This document shows positions 60,901 to 62,571 of a stretch of DNA of 64,000 nt, piece by piece. The stretch is from Odobenus rosmarus divergens (lineage: Eukaryota; Chordata; Mammalia; Carnivora; Odobenidae). Location of the stretch: positions 2,409,463-2,473,462 of the forward strand of contig NW_004450465.1 of assembly GCF_000321225.1 (NCBI RefSeq), in the 5' to 3' direction. Position 1 is the stretch's first letter; each line of letters begins with the position of its first letter. The notes below the pieces were generated by a model. The model was not told where the DNA came from and ran no database searches. It saw only the letters and a program-made list of their open reading frames with translations. The translations under genes and the position numbers were made by a program.

Positions 60901-62571
60901 GATATCTACACAAGTAATATGTTTTTAAAAAGCTTAAGTATATATATAAAAAATATAGATCACTTTAGCAGAAGAACATTCATTATAGAATAGGGATTCT
61001 GGTGGAAGCCAACTATCTAAGGAATTACGCTTTCAGTTGTAAATTCCTAAACAGTTCTCTCCTCTCTTTATTCTAGTCTAACAGAAAACAAAAGGACATG
61101 AATGTTTATATAGCAGTTTAAATTCAGCTATTTACTGTCTCTTCACATAACGGATATCTATTCATTTGTCTAAAGTAAAAGTTAAGAAAGTTAACTAAAG
61201 TATCTTTGTTTTTGGCTTAATTTCTAATCACCTATACAGTGTAACAGGCTACTCAGCCCCAGTGGCTAATAATAGGTTTTTTATTAATAAAAATACAGGA
61301 AACAAATTATTACTTAATAAATAGCGTTTATTGGGCAAAGTTTTAAAATATAAGGTACAGTTGAGATAATGTGGAGGACAACCAAAAATAAATCCCTGGT
61401 AGTATATCTGATTTGGCACTTCAGCATATCATATGAATTTGTGCCTTACCTGTAACAAAGTGACAACAAAAACTAAACACAGTTTCAGAAGTTTCCTTAC
61501 CTGCATTATCCTAATTCCACCAACTACTTTCTTACTCAGATTTCACAAATTAGCCATGTTAATTTCCTAACCCCAAAGCTATAGGCTATTAACTATTTTA
61601 TTCCCATTGAAACCAGCTGGAAATTAACAATAGGAAAATAATATTAGGGACTACTGAACACAGATAACACTTCTTAAAGTTATTTCCTCATAGCTCCTTT
61701 ACTATAAAGCCCCAACGTTTGCATAATGTGATGTCCTCACCTTCTACTTTTCTCTCTCCTATCTTTTTCACTTTATTTACTCAGACTGGATGACATAGGG
61801 ACTAATACTATGGGTTGTTTTTTGTACCATTACCCAGGGATTAAGAATTAAGAGTTAGAGTGGGCTACCATAAGAAAGAGTCCCTAAAAAACTGTGTTAC
61901 ACTAAGTAAATCTCAAAAGAATGACAGAATTCTTTGAACTTAAATGATCAGAGTAAAATGGGCTGCTGTTATCTATGACAAACTCCAATAGATTACTGAA
62001 GATGACATCCAAAATGAACATTGCTAAGAAATCAGATTAAGATGGGCTATCAAACCTTCTTCTTTAAAGGACAGTTTCAGTTATTTCTAGAAGTACTTTT
62101 TAAAAAGTCTATATTTGCTCCTAATATGCAAATCCATGCTTCTTCAGTTTTCTTTAATGCTTTGTGTCTCATCTTTGGTCTTTACTTTTGCATTTATCCT
62201 TTTATTGTGTAAGACCTTTAAACAAACAAATGCCACCATTTCTTAATGCATCCTTAGGATGAAACAGAAGTGAAGGTCTTCTCTATTAGCTGACTATACT
62301 AATTTTGTTACTTTCACATGCATGCCAATAAACCAAAGGAAATAATGATATTTGTCATTCAAAATCTAGTATCTGAAATAATTTGTTATTTATGACAATT
62401 ACAAATAATTTTTTCTACATTCCCTCTTAAAATCATTGTTAACTCAGAATAGAATATAAATTAGATAAATCAAGCAAACTTACGGTCTGTGAGACTAGCA
62501 ATCCCCGCAAGAGTAGTGATGGGGACATGGGGCATATCCCCATTCATCCTGAAGTTCTGGAATGGTGTTGC
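44..62571 (-). CDS. NIPBL: NIPBL cohesin loader, 5' part of gene (exons 2-24 of about 47; 3' end off the window)
   Basis: NIPBL (SCC2, delangin) pairs with MAU2 (SCC4) in the nucleus, loads the cohesin ring onto DNA and stimulates its ATPase; haploinsufficiency causes Cornelia de Lange syndrome in people (established knowledge). Identification rests on the translated exons, which match remembered NIPBL from the N-terminus [15 protein letters not shown] through the RPETPKQK repeats to the segment ending SIERILKQ. The 23 exons join into one 4,917-nt frame with no stop (codons 1-1639), all introns are GT-AG, and exon lengths agree with my memory of the human gene except exon 10, which is one codon shorter. 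Order: MAU2-binding end (1-77), Ser/Pro/Gln-rich disordered part (78-498), charged repeat-rich part with nuclear localisation-like basic clusters (499-1220), then the start of the helical/HEAT body (from about 1221). Promoter, exon 1 and the C-terminal HEAT repeats are outside the window. Confidence 0.97.
188..1035. other. Intron 23: no recognisable element
   Basis: This is AT-rich intronic sequence. I see no transposon, RNA gene or reading frame that can be supported. Confidence 0.6.
1036..1168 (-). CDS. NIPBL: NIPBL exon 23 (codons 1547-1591)
   Basis: This 133-nt exon has acceptor GAACAG and donor GTAAGA. It encodes [20 protein letters not shown] and [20 protein letters not shown], part of the helical body. 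Confidence 0.96.
1169..1752. other. Intron 22: no recognisable element
   Basis: This is 584 nt of AT-rich intron between exons 23 and 22. Nothing beyond the splice signals was recognised. Confidence 0.6.
1753..1835 (-). CDS. NIPBL: NIPBL exon 22 (codons 1520-1547)
   Basis: This 83-nt exon has acceptor ATCTAG and donor GTGAGC. It encodes [20 protein letters not shown] and FLSIFLK. Confidence 0.95.
1951..2108 (+). mobile_element. CAN SINE, truncated, intron 21
   Basis: The degenerate tRNA-related head (ggggcacgtggatggctcag) is followed by a CT-rich body and a short A tail. A 9-bp direct repeat agaagctta flanks it (1941-1949 and 2109-2117). Confidence 0.88.
2815..3010 (+). mobile_element. CAN SINE, full length, intron 21
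   Basis: It has the head ggggtgcctgggtggcc, a CT-rich body and an AAATAAATAAATAAAATCTT tail. The 14-bp target-site duplication aaaattcgacgtca (2801-2814 and 3011-3024) has one mismatch. Confidence 0.95.
3415..3610 (-). mobile_element. MIR-like old SINE, intron 21
   Basis: The stretch attatcattctcattttatagctgaag and what follows resembles the reverse complement of the MIR core and 3' part. Assignment is from memory of the consensus. Confidence 0.55.
3730..3868 (-). CDS. NIPBL: NIPBL exon 21 (codons 1473-1519)
   Basis: This 139-nt exon has acceptor ATGAAAG, preceded by a weak pyrimidine run, and donor GTAAGG. It encodes [20 protein letters not shown], a hydrophobic helix ([10 protein letters not shown]) and an acidic linker ([15 protein letters not shown]). 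Confidence 0.95.
4560..5050 (+). mobile_element. Old mammal-wide repeat (L2-like?) interrupted by MER20, intron 20
   Basis: The left part (ctgctgccagagtaatcttccag, then gtccaagttccttagtatggc) and the right part (aaacatgcactgctttttcaca) read as one old mammal-wide repeat. The middle is occupied by a MER20-like element. The family name is tentative. Confidence 0.45.
4738..4965 (+). mobile_element. MER20-like hAT-Charlie DNA transposon, intron 20
   Basis: Blocks such as gattttgcccctcaggggac, ttttggttgtcacaactgg, gatgctgctaaacattttac and cccagaatgtcaa follow the MER20 consensus order. It is a non-autonomous element of about 225 bp without coding capacity. Confidence 0.75.
5175..5275 (-). CDS. 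NIPBL: NIPBL exon 20 (codons 1440-1473)
   Basis: This 101-nt exon has acceptor AAACAG and donor GTAACT. It encodes [20 protein letters not shown] and [13 protein letters not shown]. Confidence 0.96.
5592..5835 (+). mobile_element. L1 3' end (5'-truncated carnivore L1), intron 19/20 boundary region
   Basis: The sequence contains gagggttgctggagggg, ggtaactgggtgatgggaca and gcactgggtattatata, matching the 3' UTR of carnivore L1. The direct repeat aaaatttagaag flanks it at about 5579 and 5836, as expected for L1 target duplication. It lies in intron 19. Confidence 0.8.
5997..6077 (-). CDS. NIPBL: NIPBL exon 19 (codons 1413-1439)
   Basis: This 81-nt exon has acceptor GTGCAG and donor GTAAGT. It encodes [20 protein letters not shown] followed by AIKLVTA. 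It is a symmetric phase-0 exon. Confidence 0.96.
6078..6649. other. Intron 18: no recognisable element
   Basis: This is 572 nt of AT-rich intron. Nothing was recognised beyond the splice sites. Confidence 0.6.
6650..6801 (-). CDS. NIPBL: NIPBL exon 18 (codons 1362-1412)
   Basis: This 152-nt exon has acceptor TTTTAG and donor GTAAGG. It encodes [20 protein letters not shown] and an amphipathic helical run ending [14 protein letters not shown]. Confidence 0.96.
6802..7604. other. Intron 17: no recognisable element
   Basis: This is 803 nt of AT-rich intron with a G9 run near 6905. No transposon or gene was recognised. Confidence 0.6.
7605..7836 (-). CDS. NIPBL: NIPBL exon 17 (codons 1285-1361)
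   Basis: This 232-nt exon has acceptor TTACAG and donor GTTAGT. It encodes [20 protein letters not shown], then a helical part through [20 protein letters not shown] and ends [12 protein letters not shown]. It belongs to the helical body that begins around exon 15. Confidence 0.96.
7945..8048 (-). mobile_element. Short tRNA-like CAN SINE (older subfamily), intron 16
   Basis: Read on the minus strand it starts gggcgcctggctggctcagt, has gagcacatgactcttgatct and ends in an A-rich tail. The flanks tgatgtatatacat (7931-7944) and tgatgcatgtacat (8049-8062) are an imperfect 14-bp target duplication. Confidence 0.88.
9059..9099. repeat. 15-bp direct repeat flanking a bare poly(T) tract, intron 16
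   Basis: The sequence aagccctttgtttct occurs at 9059-9073 and again, without mismatch, at 9085-9099, separated only by T residues. This is the footprint of a poly(A)-only retrotransposition or of a microduplication. Confidence 0.85.
9625..9738 (-). mobile_element. MIR-like fragment, intron 16
   Basis: The order gttaagcactttacatgaat, ttatttaatcctttcaatga and actaggta resembles the reverse complement of the MIR 3' part. A CAN SINE follows it directly. Confidence 0.55.
9746..9936 (+). mobile_element. CAN SINE, intron 16
   Basis: It has the head ggggtgcctgggtggtttag, a CT-rich body and an AAATAAATAAAATCT tail with a long A-rich end. An imperfect target duplication (aaaatggtata near 9735 and aaaaaggtata near 9938) flanks it. 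Confidence 0.92.
10356..10442 (-). CDS. NIPBL: NIPBL exon 16 (codons 1256-1284)
   Basis: This 87-nt exon has acceptor TTTTAG and donor GTAAGT. It encodes [20 protein letters not shown] and SKLSTLLNH, a helical segment. It is a symmetric phase-0 exon (29 codons). Confidence 0.95.
10452..10475. repeat. (TA)n microsatellite
   Basis: An uninterrupted alternating AT run lies about 10 nt upstream of the exon 16 acceptor on the transcribed strand. Confidence 0.85.
10790..10853. repeat. Compound (CA)n(CT)n microsatellite, intron 15
   Basis: About 21 CA units (10790-10832) pass directly into about 10 CT units. Confidence 0.97.
11585..11775 (+). mobile_element. CAN SINE, full length, intron 15
   Basis: It has the head ggggtgcctgggtggctcag and an AAATAAATAAATACAATCTT tail. 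A perfect 14-bp target duplication aaaaatcaaattca lies at 11571-11584 and 11776-11789, which indicates a young insertion. Confidence 0.96.
11790..12590 (+). mobile_element. Old L1 3' end, intron 15
   Basis: The order gtgcactgttggtgagaatg, acttctgggaatatatc, acaatagccaagacatgaaa, gagggcattatgctaagag and ggtggttgccagagg is that of the 3' end of L1 ORF2 and the 3' UTR. It contains an internal (AC)n run at 12058-12082. It is a decayed fragment with no intact frame. Confidence 0.9.
12783..12886 (-). CDS. NIPBL: NIPBL exon 15 (codons 1221-1255)
   Basis: This 104-nt exon has acceptor TTCAG and donor GTATCT. It encodes [20 protein letters not shown] and [15 protein letters not shown]. It enters in phase 1 and ends on a codon boundary. 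Confidence 0.96.
12990..13580. mobile_element. Unassigned old interspersed repeat, intron 14
   Basis: The part at about 13420-13570 (gggatggtaatagttcc, tttgtaaataagtcctcctc, gagagtaccatctgtcttcc) resembles a mammal-wide repeat end. I could not assign the family with confidence. Confidence 0.4.
13920..14052 (+). mobile_element. L2 3' end-like fragment, intron 14
   Basis: The order ggggctggggtatttac, tatctctagcacttaatat, gtattcaataaatattgtc and gaataaatgaa matches the L2 3' terminus pattern. Confidence 0.6.
14261..14424 (+). mobile_element. CAN SINE with short body, intron 14, antisense to NIPBL
   Basis: It has the head ggggcgcctgggtggctcag, a shortened CT-rich part and an (AAAAC)n tail. A target duplication of about 18 bp (aacatagactacacttga at 14243-14260 and 14425-14442) flanks it. 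It lies 171 nt below the exon 14 donor. Confidence 0.95.
14596..14685 (-). CDS. NIPBL: NIPBL exon 14 (codons 1191-1220)
   Basis: This 90-nt exon has acceptor TTGTAG and donor GTAAAA. It encodes [20 protein letters not shown] followed by [10 protein letters not shown]. It is the last of six consecutive symmetric phase-1 exons and marks the change from disordered sequence to the helical body. Confidence 0.96.
14773..14844 (-). CDS. NIPBL: NIPBL exon 13 (codons 1167-1190)
   Basis: This 72-nt micro-exon has acceptor TTTTAG and donor GTAACA. It encodes [20 protein letters not shown] and LTPE, a very basic nuclear-localisation-like cluster. It is symmetric phase 1, exactly 24 codons. Only 87 nt separate it from exon 14. 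Confidence 0.96.
15086..15283 (-). CDS. NIPBL: NIPBL exon 12 (codons 1101-1166)
   Basis: This 198-nt exon has acceptor TTCTAG and donor GTAATT. It encodes a basic cluster ([20 protein letters not shown]), an Arg/Ser/His-rich stretch ([18 protein letters not shown]) and [18 protein letters not shown]. It is symmetric phase 1, 66 codons. Confidence 0.97.
15284..19154. other. Intron 11, main part: no gene recognised
   Basis: This part has no CAN SINE. It contains an alternating GT/GC tract (16841-16866). No RNA gene or supported reading frame was seen, and 18680-19140 may be an old unassigned repeat. Confidence 0.5.
16841..16866. repeat. Alternating purine-pyrimidine tract (GT/GC)
   Basis: The run tgtgtatgtgtgcgcgcgca alternates purine and pyrimidine without a break, the composition that favours Z-DNA. 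Confidence 0.8.
19155..19450 (+). mobile_element. L2 3' end, intron 11
   Basis: The order ccttcaagactcaagtgtca, cctcttccagtaagtattcc, agactgaaggctcttcaaag and gcgcaataaatgtttgc follows the L2 3' consensus. It lies about 200 nt from exon 11. Confidence 0.8.
19676..19858 (-). CDS. NIPBL: NIPBL exon 11 (codons 1040-1100)
   Basis: This 183-nt exon has acceptor TTAATAG and donor GTAAGT. It encodes [20 protein letters not shown], a basic cluster ([13 protein letters not shown]) that looks like a nuclear localisation signal, and an acidic end ([14 protein letters not shown]). It is symmetric phase 1, 61 codons. It is isolated between 17.1-kb and 4.4-kb introns. Confidence 0.97.
19859..21430. other. 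Intron 10, part nearest exon 11: nothing recognised
   Basis: An open frame of 87 codons at 20082-20345 has no recognisable homology or splice support. No transposon was recognised. Confidence 0.5.
21445..21620 (+). mobile_element. CAN SINE, intron 10
   Basis: It has the head ggggtgcctgggtggctcag and a pure A tail. A perfect 13-bp target duplication tccttaatgtctt lies at 21432-21444 and 21621-21633. Confidence 0.96.
21634..23067. other. Intron 10 segment with no recognisable element
   Basis: The segment is AT-rich, with a weak L2-like end near 21700-21770 (gttaataaatgctttttgat). No gene could be supported. Confidence 0.5.
23068..23146. repeat. Two adjacent perfect inverted repeats (hairpins)
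   Basis: The first has 12-bp arms (tagctctcataa at 23068-23079 and its complement at 23088-23099) and an 8-nt loop. The second has 16-bp arms (aaatgtagcacatcta at 23109-23124 and its complement at 23131-23146) and a 6-nt loop. Both stems are perfect. Confidence 0.93.
23907..24090 (+). mobile_element. 5'-truncated carnivore L1 3' end, intron 10
   Basis: It contains gatgggttagcctggtgatg, ggtattaaggagggcac, gagcactgggtgttata and catcaaaaactaatgatgta, then an A tail. The target duplication gttttgaggac flanks it (23896-23906 and 24091-24101). Confidence 0.9.
24154..24478 (+). mobile_element. Tigger-like DNA transposon (pogo/mariner class), intron 10
   Basis: It starts tagttgatccctaaacaaca and ends with the inverted complement (catcaactg), flanked by TA on both sides. 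Internal blocks such as ctctagcttacttcattgta are shared with the copy at 31738-32069. It is non-autonomous. Confidence 0.82.
24482..25470. other. Intron 10 segment with no recognisable element
   Basis: This is AT-rich sequence. An apparent 121-codon frame on the minus strand (24631-24996) has no recognisable homology and reads through low-complexity A runs. Confidence 0.5.
25489..25670 (-). mobile_element. CAN SINE, intron 10
   Basis: The tail (aaagattttatttatttatt) is on the left and the head (cacccaggtgcccc) on the right. An 18-bp target duplication aggatagtgactaccttg lies at 25471-25488 and 25671-25688, with one mismatch. Confidence 0.96.
25859..26083 (+). mobile_element. CAN SINE with unusual C/A-rich 3' extension, intron 10
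   Basis: It has the head ggggcatctggatggctcag and a normal AAATAAATCTT tail. That is followed by about 45 nt built on repeated cccatccc blocks before the target duplication agacaacttctt (25847-25858 and 26084-26095). Confidence 0.88.
26096..26864. other. Intron 10 segment with no recognisable element
   Basis: The segment is AT-rich, with an imperfect hairpin around 26290-26320 (aaaggggttaaa and tttaaccctttt). Confidence 0.5.
26873..27284 (-). mobile_element. hAT-type MITE split by a CAN SINE, intron 10
   Basis: The ends are inverted repeats (taggcttagcaaact and gtctgctgacccctg). Internal blocks (gttttattagaatac, gtggcccacaaagcctaaaa) are those of a common mammalian hAT-Charlie-like MITE. 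An 8-bp target duplication atctatag/atctatat (26865-26872 and 27285-27292) fits hAT. The copy at 49669-49826 is in the opposite orientation. Subfamily not assigned. Confidence 0.82.
26931..27137 (-). mobile_element. CAN SINE inserted in the hAT element
   Basis: The T-rich tail is on the left and the head (cacccaggcacccc) on the right. A 9-bp target duplication ctgtatata (26922-26930 and 27138-27146) lies inside the hAT element, so the SINE is younger. Confidence 0.95.
27640..30955 (+). mobile_element. Long decayed L1, ORF2 3' half and 3' end, intron 10
   Basis: About 3.3 kb read as L1 ORF2, from the endonuclease/RT linker (aagatcaatgaaactaagag) through the reverse transcriptase to the 3' end (ggtggttgccagagacagg). 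A short frame at 28885-29145 reads [16 protein letters not shown], so the FADD active-site motif has become LADY. Stops and frameshifts are frequent, so it is inactive. A CAN SINE interrupts it at 28221-28347. Confidence 0.92.
28221..28347 (+). mobile_element. Short CAN SINE inserted in the L1
   Basis: The head agggacgcctgggtggctca and body (gatctcagggttgtgaattc) are of the older short type. The flanks aaattataggcca and aaattacaggcca form a target duplication made of L1 sequence. Confidence 0.9.
30962..31142 (+). mobile_element. CAN SINE at the 3' end of the L1
   Basis: It has the head ggggacgcctgggtggc, a CT-rich body and an AAATAAATAAAATCTT tail. The flanks aaaataaagaaatg and aaaataaaaaaatg look like a target duplication in the L1 A-rich end. 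Confidence 0.93.
31330..31465 (-). mobile_element. MIR-like fragment, intron 10
   Basis: The stretch tctccattttaaaagtgaat and aaccaaggctctgaaaggct resembles the reverse complement of the MIR core. Confidence 0.5.
31738..32069 (+). mobile_element. Tigger-like DNA transposon, second copy, intron 10
   Basis: It is bounded by cagttgacc and its inverted complement ggtcaactg, with TA on both sides (31736-31737 and 32070-32071). The length of 332 bp is close to the copy at 24154-24478, and the orientation is the same. Confidence 0.87.
32244..32293. repeat. Three-unit 18-19 bp tandem repeat
   Basis: The unit gaattcagtatgttagag occurs twice in nearly complete form and once truncated. Confidence 0.85.
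33522..33710 (-). mobile_element. CAN SINE, intron 10
   Basis: A T-rich tail on the left and head (cacccaggcaccg) on the right. The flanks tataatagaaatttt and tataacagaagaaatttt form an imperfect target duplication. Confidence 0.9.
34828..34887. repeat. Mixed alternating purine-pyrimidine tract (TA/CG/CA)
   Basis: The run includes gtgtatatatatatacgtac and cacacacgtgcgcacgcaca, nearly all alternating. Such tracts can adopt Z-form DNA and are length-polymorphic. Confidence 0.8.
35755..35930 (+). mobile_element. hAT-like DNA transposon relict, intron 10
   Basis: Blocks such as cctcatgtggctattgagga, cttaattttatctagacta and gtgactatcctatggaatag follow a common mammalian Charlie-type MITE. The copy is strongly decayed and the subfamily is not assigned. 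Confidence 0.5.
36994..38616 (-). CDS. NIPBL: NIPBL exon 10, giant internal exon (codons 499-1039)
   Basis: At 1,623 nt this is the largest exon here, more than ten times a usual mammalian internal exon. Its acceptor is ATTTCAG and its donor GTAAGA. It opens with a basic cluster (KPLKKRKQD), continues through degenerate KQNES-type repeats (about 38052-38180) and six 11-residue RPETPKQK repeats (37823-38020), then a long Lys/Arg/Ser/Asp-rich disordered part. A PVVVL motif lies at codons 1000-1004. It is symmetric (phase 1 to 1, 541 codons). Compared with the human protein from memory it is one codon shorter, near codon 615, where the text reads [10 protein letters not shown]. Confidence 0.97.
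37100..37114 (-). other. NIPBL: PxVxL HP1-binding motif in NIPBL (PVVVL)
   Basis: The exon 10 frame reads PVVVL inside [17 protein letters not shown]. Human NIPBL is reported to bind the HP1 chromoshadow domain through a PxVxL motif in this part, so this is probably that site. The motif is seen directly; the binding is from family knowledge. Confidence 0.75.
37823..38020 (-). repeat. NIPBL: Six-unit 33-nt coding tandem repeat ([11 protein letters not shown]) in exon 10
   Basis: Exactly 198 nt hold six 11-residue units. Each starts RPETPKQK, ending GES, SDG, GDG, GEG and NEG, and the last unit is degenerate ([11 protein letters not shown]). The units carry a Thr-Pro site each. The three variable residues mix acidic residues, Gly and Ser. 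The function is not known to me; repetition in a disordered region suggests a multivalent interaction or phosphorylation platform (inference). Confidence 0.9.
38617..44643. other. Intron 9: 6 kb without recognisable repeats or genes
   Basis: No CAN SINE, L1 or other familiar element was recognised between exons 10 and 9. An (AAAAC)n run lies at 44137-44157. No RNA gene was seen. Confidence 0.55.
44644..45270 (-). CDS. NIPBL: NIPBL exon 9 (codons 290-498)
   Basis: This 627-nt exon has acceptor TTGCAG and donor GTAAAA. It begins [20 protein letters not shown], has a Lys-rich cluster ([17 protein letters not shown]), a Gln-rich stretch ([10 protein letters not shown]) and a charged helix near the end ([20 protein letters not shown]). 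It is a symmetric phase-1 exon of exactly 209 codons, so it could be skipped without a frameshift. Confidence 0.97.
45271..46101. other. Intron 8, part nearest exon 9: nothing recognised
   Basis: This is AT-rich sequence without a recognisable element. Confidence 0.5.
46102..46298 (+). mobile_element. CAN SINE, full length and well preserved, intron 8
   Basis: It has the head gggcgcctgggtggctcagt, the canonical body ctgctcagcgggaagcctgc and the tail AAATAAATAAATAAAATCTT with A15. A perfect 10-bp target duplication aaaaggttta flanks it. Its near-consensus state indicates recent insertion. Confidence 0.96.
46550..46747 (-). mobile_element. CAN SINE, full length, intron 8
   Basis: A T-rich tail on the left and head (cacccaggtgtccc) on the right. 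A 21-bp target duplication starting aagatgcaactgaagcaatt (46529-46549 and 46748-46768) has two mismatches. Confidence 0.95.
46870..47066 (-). mobile_element. MIR, intron 8
   Basis: The order tattatcactattttgcaga, gtggttaagcaacctgccca, aggttatatggctagcaaac and aacccagatttttctaac is the reverse complement of the MIR consensus. Confidence 0.85.
47287..47313. repeat. (ATCC)n microsatellite
   Basis: About seven tetranucleotide units run without interruption. Confidence 0.9.
47320..48758. other. Intron 8, middle part: no gene; possible old unassigned repeat
   Basis: The stretch from about 47950 to 48600 has the composition of an old interspersed repeat, but I could not assign it. An apparent 117-codon frame on the minus strand (48252-48605) has no recognisable homology. 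Confidence 0.45.
48759..48944 (+). mobile_element. Truncated, diverged CAN SINE with a (GT)n(AT)n tail, intron 8
   Basis: A partial head (agggtgcctgcatggcgcct) and body (gatctcaaggttgtgagatt) lead into an A run and then a (GT)16(AT)n microsatellite at 48899-48944. The flanks gaaatact and gaaattct suggest the microsatellite grew from the SINE tail. It lies 35 nt below the exon 8 donor. Confidence 0.8.
48979..49075 (-). CDS. NIPBL: NIPBL exon 8 (codons 258-289)
   Basis: This 97-nt exon has acceptor CTTAG and donor GTATTA. It encodes [20 protein letters not shown] and [12 protein letters not shown]. It contains several SP sites and follows the same disordered composition as its neighbours. Confidence 0.96.
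49412..49483. repeat. 36-bp tandem duplication, intron 7
   Basis: The unit starting acatataacttatctggtaa occurs twice, offset by 36 bp with a few mismatches. Confidence 0.85.
49669..49826 (+). mobile_element. hAT-type MITE, shortened, intron 7
   Basis: The inverted ends (caaggattggcaaact and agtttaccaatctta) and blocks gtaaagggacagataataaa and ttaggctttgtgggccacat match the element at 26873-27284 in the opposite orientation. Much of the middle is missing. An L2-like 3' end may follow to about 49920. Confidence 0.75.
49999..50159 (-). CDS. NIPBL: NIPBL exon 7 (codons 204-257)
   Basis: This 161-nt exon has acceptor TTTCAG and donor GTATGT. It encodes [20 protein letters not shown] and a His/Asn/Ser-rich segment ending HMVHRLSSD. 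It ends exactly on a codon boundary. Confidence 0.96.
50639..50837 (-). mobile_element. CAN SINE inserted in antisense L1
   Basis: The tail (aaagattttattcatttgtc) is on the left and the head (cacccaggcggccc) on the right. A 16-bp target duplication aaattcacatatttta lies at 50623-50638 and 50838-50853 without mismatch. Confidence 0.96.
51048..51238 (-). mobile_element. CAN SINE, second insertion in the same L1
   Basis: The tail (aaaatattttatttatttat) is on the left and the truncated head (gagccacccagg) on the right. The target duplication around catttttaa is short. Confidence 0.92.
51241..51373. repeat. 73-bp tandem duplication inside the L1
   Basis: The block from atttttaaacctta to ttatgtccatttgta is repeated with a constant offset of 73 bp and few differences. 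Confidence 0.88.
51574..52631. other. Intron 6 segment: probably old L1-derived, no gene
   Basis: Scraps such as tgtcaaaatgctctctaaaa resemble decayed LINE sequence in antisense. Nothing coding is supported. Confidence 0.4.
52642..52811 (-). mobile_element. CAN SINE, intron 6
   Basis: A T-rich tail on the left and head (cacccaggtgcccc) on the right. A perfect 10-bp target duplication caaatgtgtc flanks it (52632-52641 and 52812-52821). Confidence 0.95.
53371..53573 (-). mobile_element. CAN SINE, full length, intron 6
   Basis: A T-rich tail on the left and the head (cacccaggcgccccc) on the right, with a near-consensus body. The target duplication caaagcaatata (53357-53368 and 53574-53585) has one mismatch. 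Confidence 0.95.
54003..54154 (-). CDS. NIPBL: NIPBL exon 6 (codons 153-203)
   Basis: This 152-nt exon has acceptor TTTTAG and donor GTAAGA. It encodes a Pro/Gln/Ser-rich disordered segment ([16 protein letters not shown], then [20 protein letters not shown]). The intron to exon 5 is short (539 nt). Confidence 0.96.
54694..54793 (-). CDS. NIPBL: NIPBL exon 5 (codons 120-152)
   Basis: This 100-nt exon has acceptor TATGTAG and donor GTAATA. It encodes [20 protein letters not shown] and then a Ser/Thr-rich segment, the start of the low-complexity disordered region. Confidence 0.96.
54795..56770. other. Intron 4, right-hand of exon 5: no gene recognised
   Basis: This is AT-rich sequence; 54970-55260 may be an old unassigned repeat. 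No supported frame. Confidence 0.45.
56771..56967 (-). mobile_element. CAN SINE, intron 4
   Basis: A long T tail on the left and head (cacccaggtgccc) on the right. A perfect 12-bp target duplication agcaatattctt lies at 56759-56770 and 56968-56979. Confidence 0.96.
56980..57720. other. Intron 4 next to exon 4: small hairpin only
   Basis: A 10-bp perfect inverted repeat (tttctgttgc and gcaacagaaa) with a 4-nt loop lies near 57227-57250. Nothing else was recognised. Confidence 0.5.
57721..57848 (-). CDS. NIPBL: NIPBL exon 4 (codons 77-119)
   Basis: This 128-nt exon has acceptor TTCCAG and donor GTGAGG. The translation includes [20 protein letters not shown] and [14 protein letters not shown]. 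Phase in is 2 and phase out is 1. The length matches the human exon as remembered. Confidence 0.96.
57849..58945. other. Intron 3 upstream part: no recognisable element
   Basis: The sequence is AT-rich with several A runs. No element or gene was recognised. Confidence 0.5.
58962..59158 (+). mobile_element. CAN SINE, full length, young, intron 3
   Basis: It has the head ggggcgcctgggtggctcag and a tail AAATAAATAAATCTT. A perfect 16-bp target duplication taaaaagcaaaaatta lies at 58946-58961 and 59159-59174. Confidence 0.97.
59244..59355 (-). mobile_element. Short CAN SINE (older subfamily), intron 3
   Basis: Read on the minus strand: gggtgcctggctggctcagt, gagcatttgactcttgatct and an A tail. 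The flanks tttaactttt at about 59233 and 59361 form a target duplication. It resembles the copy at 7945-8048. Confidence 0.88.
59892..60185 (-). mobile_element. CAN SINE with an L1 stub inserted in its tail, intron 3
   Basis: The SINE head (cacccaggtgtccc) is on the right. Its 13-bp target duplication attcatatatttt lies at 59879-59891 and 60186-60198, the left copy beyond the L1 stub. So the tail was split after insertion. Confidence 0.88.
59914..59984 (-). mobile_element. 71-bp L1 3'-terminal stub
   Basis: The minus strand reads gaatcatggaacactacatc and catcaaaaactaatgatgta, the last bases of carnivore L1. A perfect 14-bp target duplication ataaaagggttttt (59900-59913 and 59985-59998) surrounds it and consists of SINE tail. 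Confidence 0.88.
60297..60462 (-). CDS. NIPBL: NIPBL exon 3 (codons 22-77)
   Basis: This 166-nt exon has acceptor AAATAG and donor GTAAGT. It encodes a Leu/Pro-rich stretch ([19 protein letters not shown]) and then a helical segment containing [18 protein letters not shown]. It completes the MAU2-binding region. Confidence 0.96.
60463..62483. other. Intron 2: no recognisable element
   Basis: Two kilobases of AT-rich intron with no CAN SINE or other familiar repeat. A 15-16 bp tandem pair (ataatatttgctta and aaaatatttgctta) lies near 60515-60545. Confidence 0.5.
62484..62571 (-). CDS. NIPBL: NIPBL exon 2: last 24 nt of 5' UTR and codons 1-21
   Basis: The acceptor (TTTTATAG) lies at 62572-62573. 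Twenty-four nucleotides of 5' UTR without an upstream ATG precede the start codon at 62547-62545, which has A at -3. The coding part is 64 nt ([21 protein letters not shown] plus one base) and ends at a GTAAG donor. A second in-frame ATG lies at codon 5. This N-terminal peptide is part of the segment that threads through the TPR superhelix of MAU2 (known for the family). Confidence 0.97.
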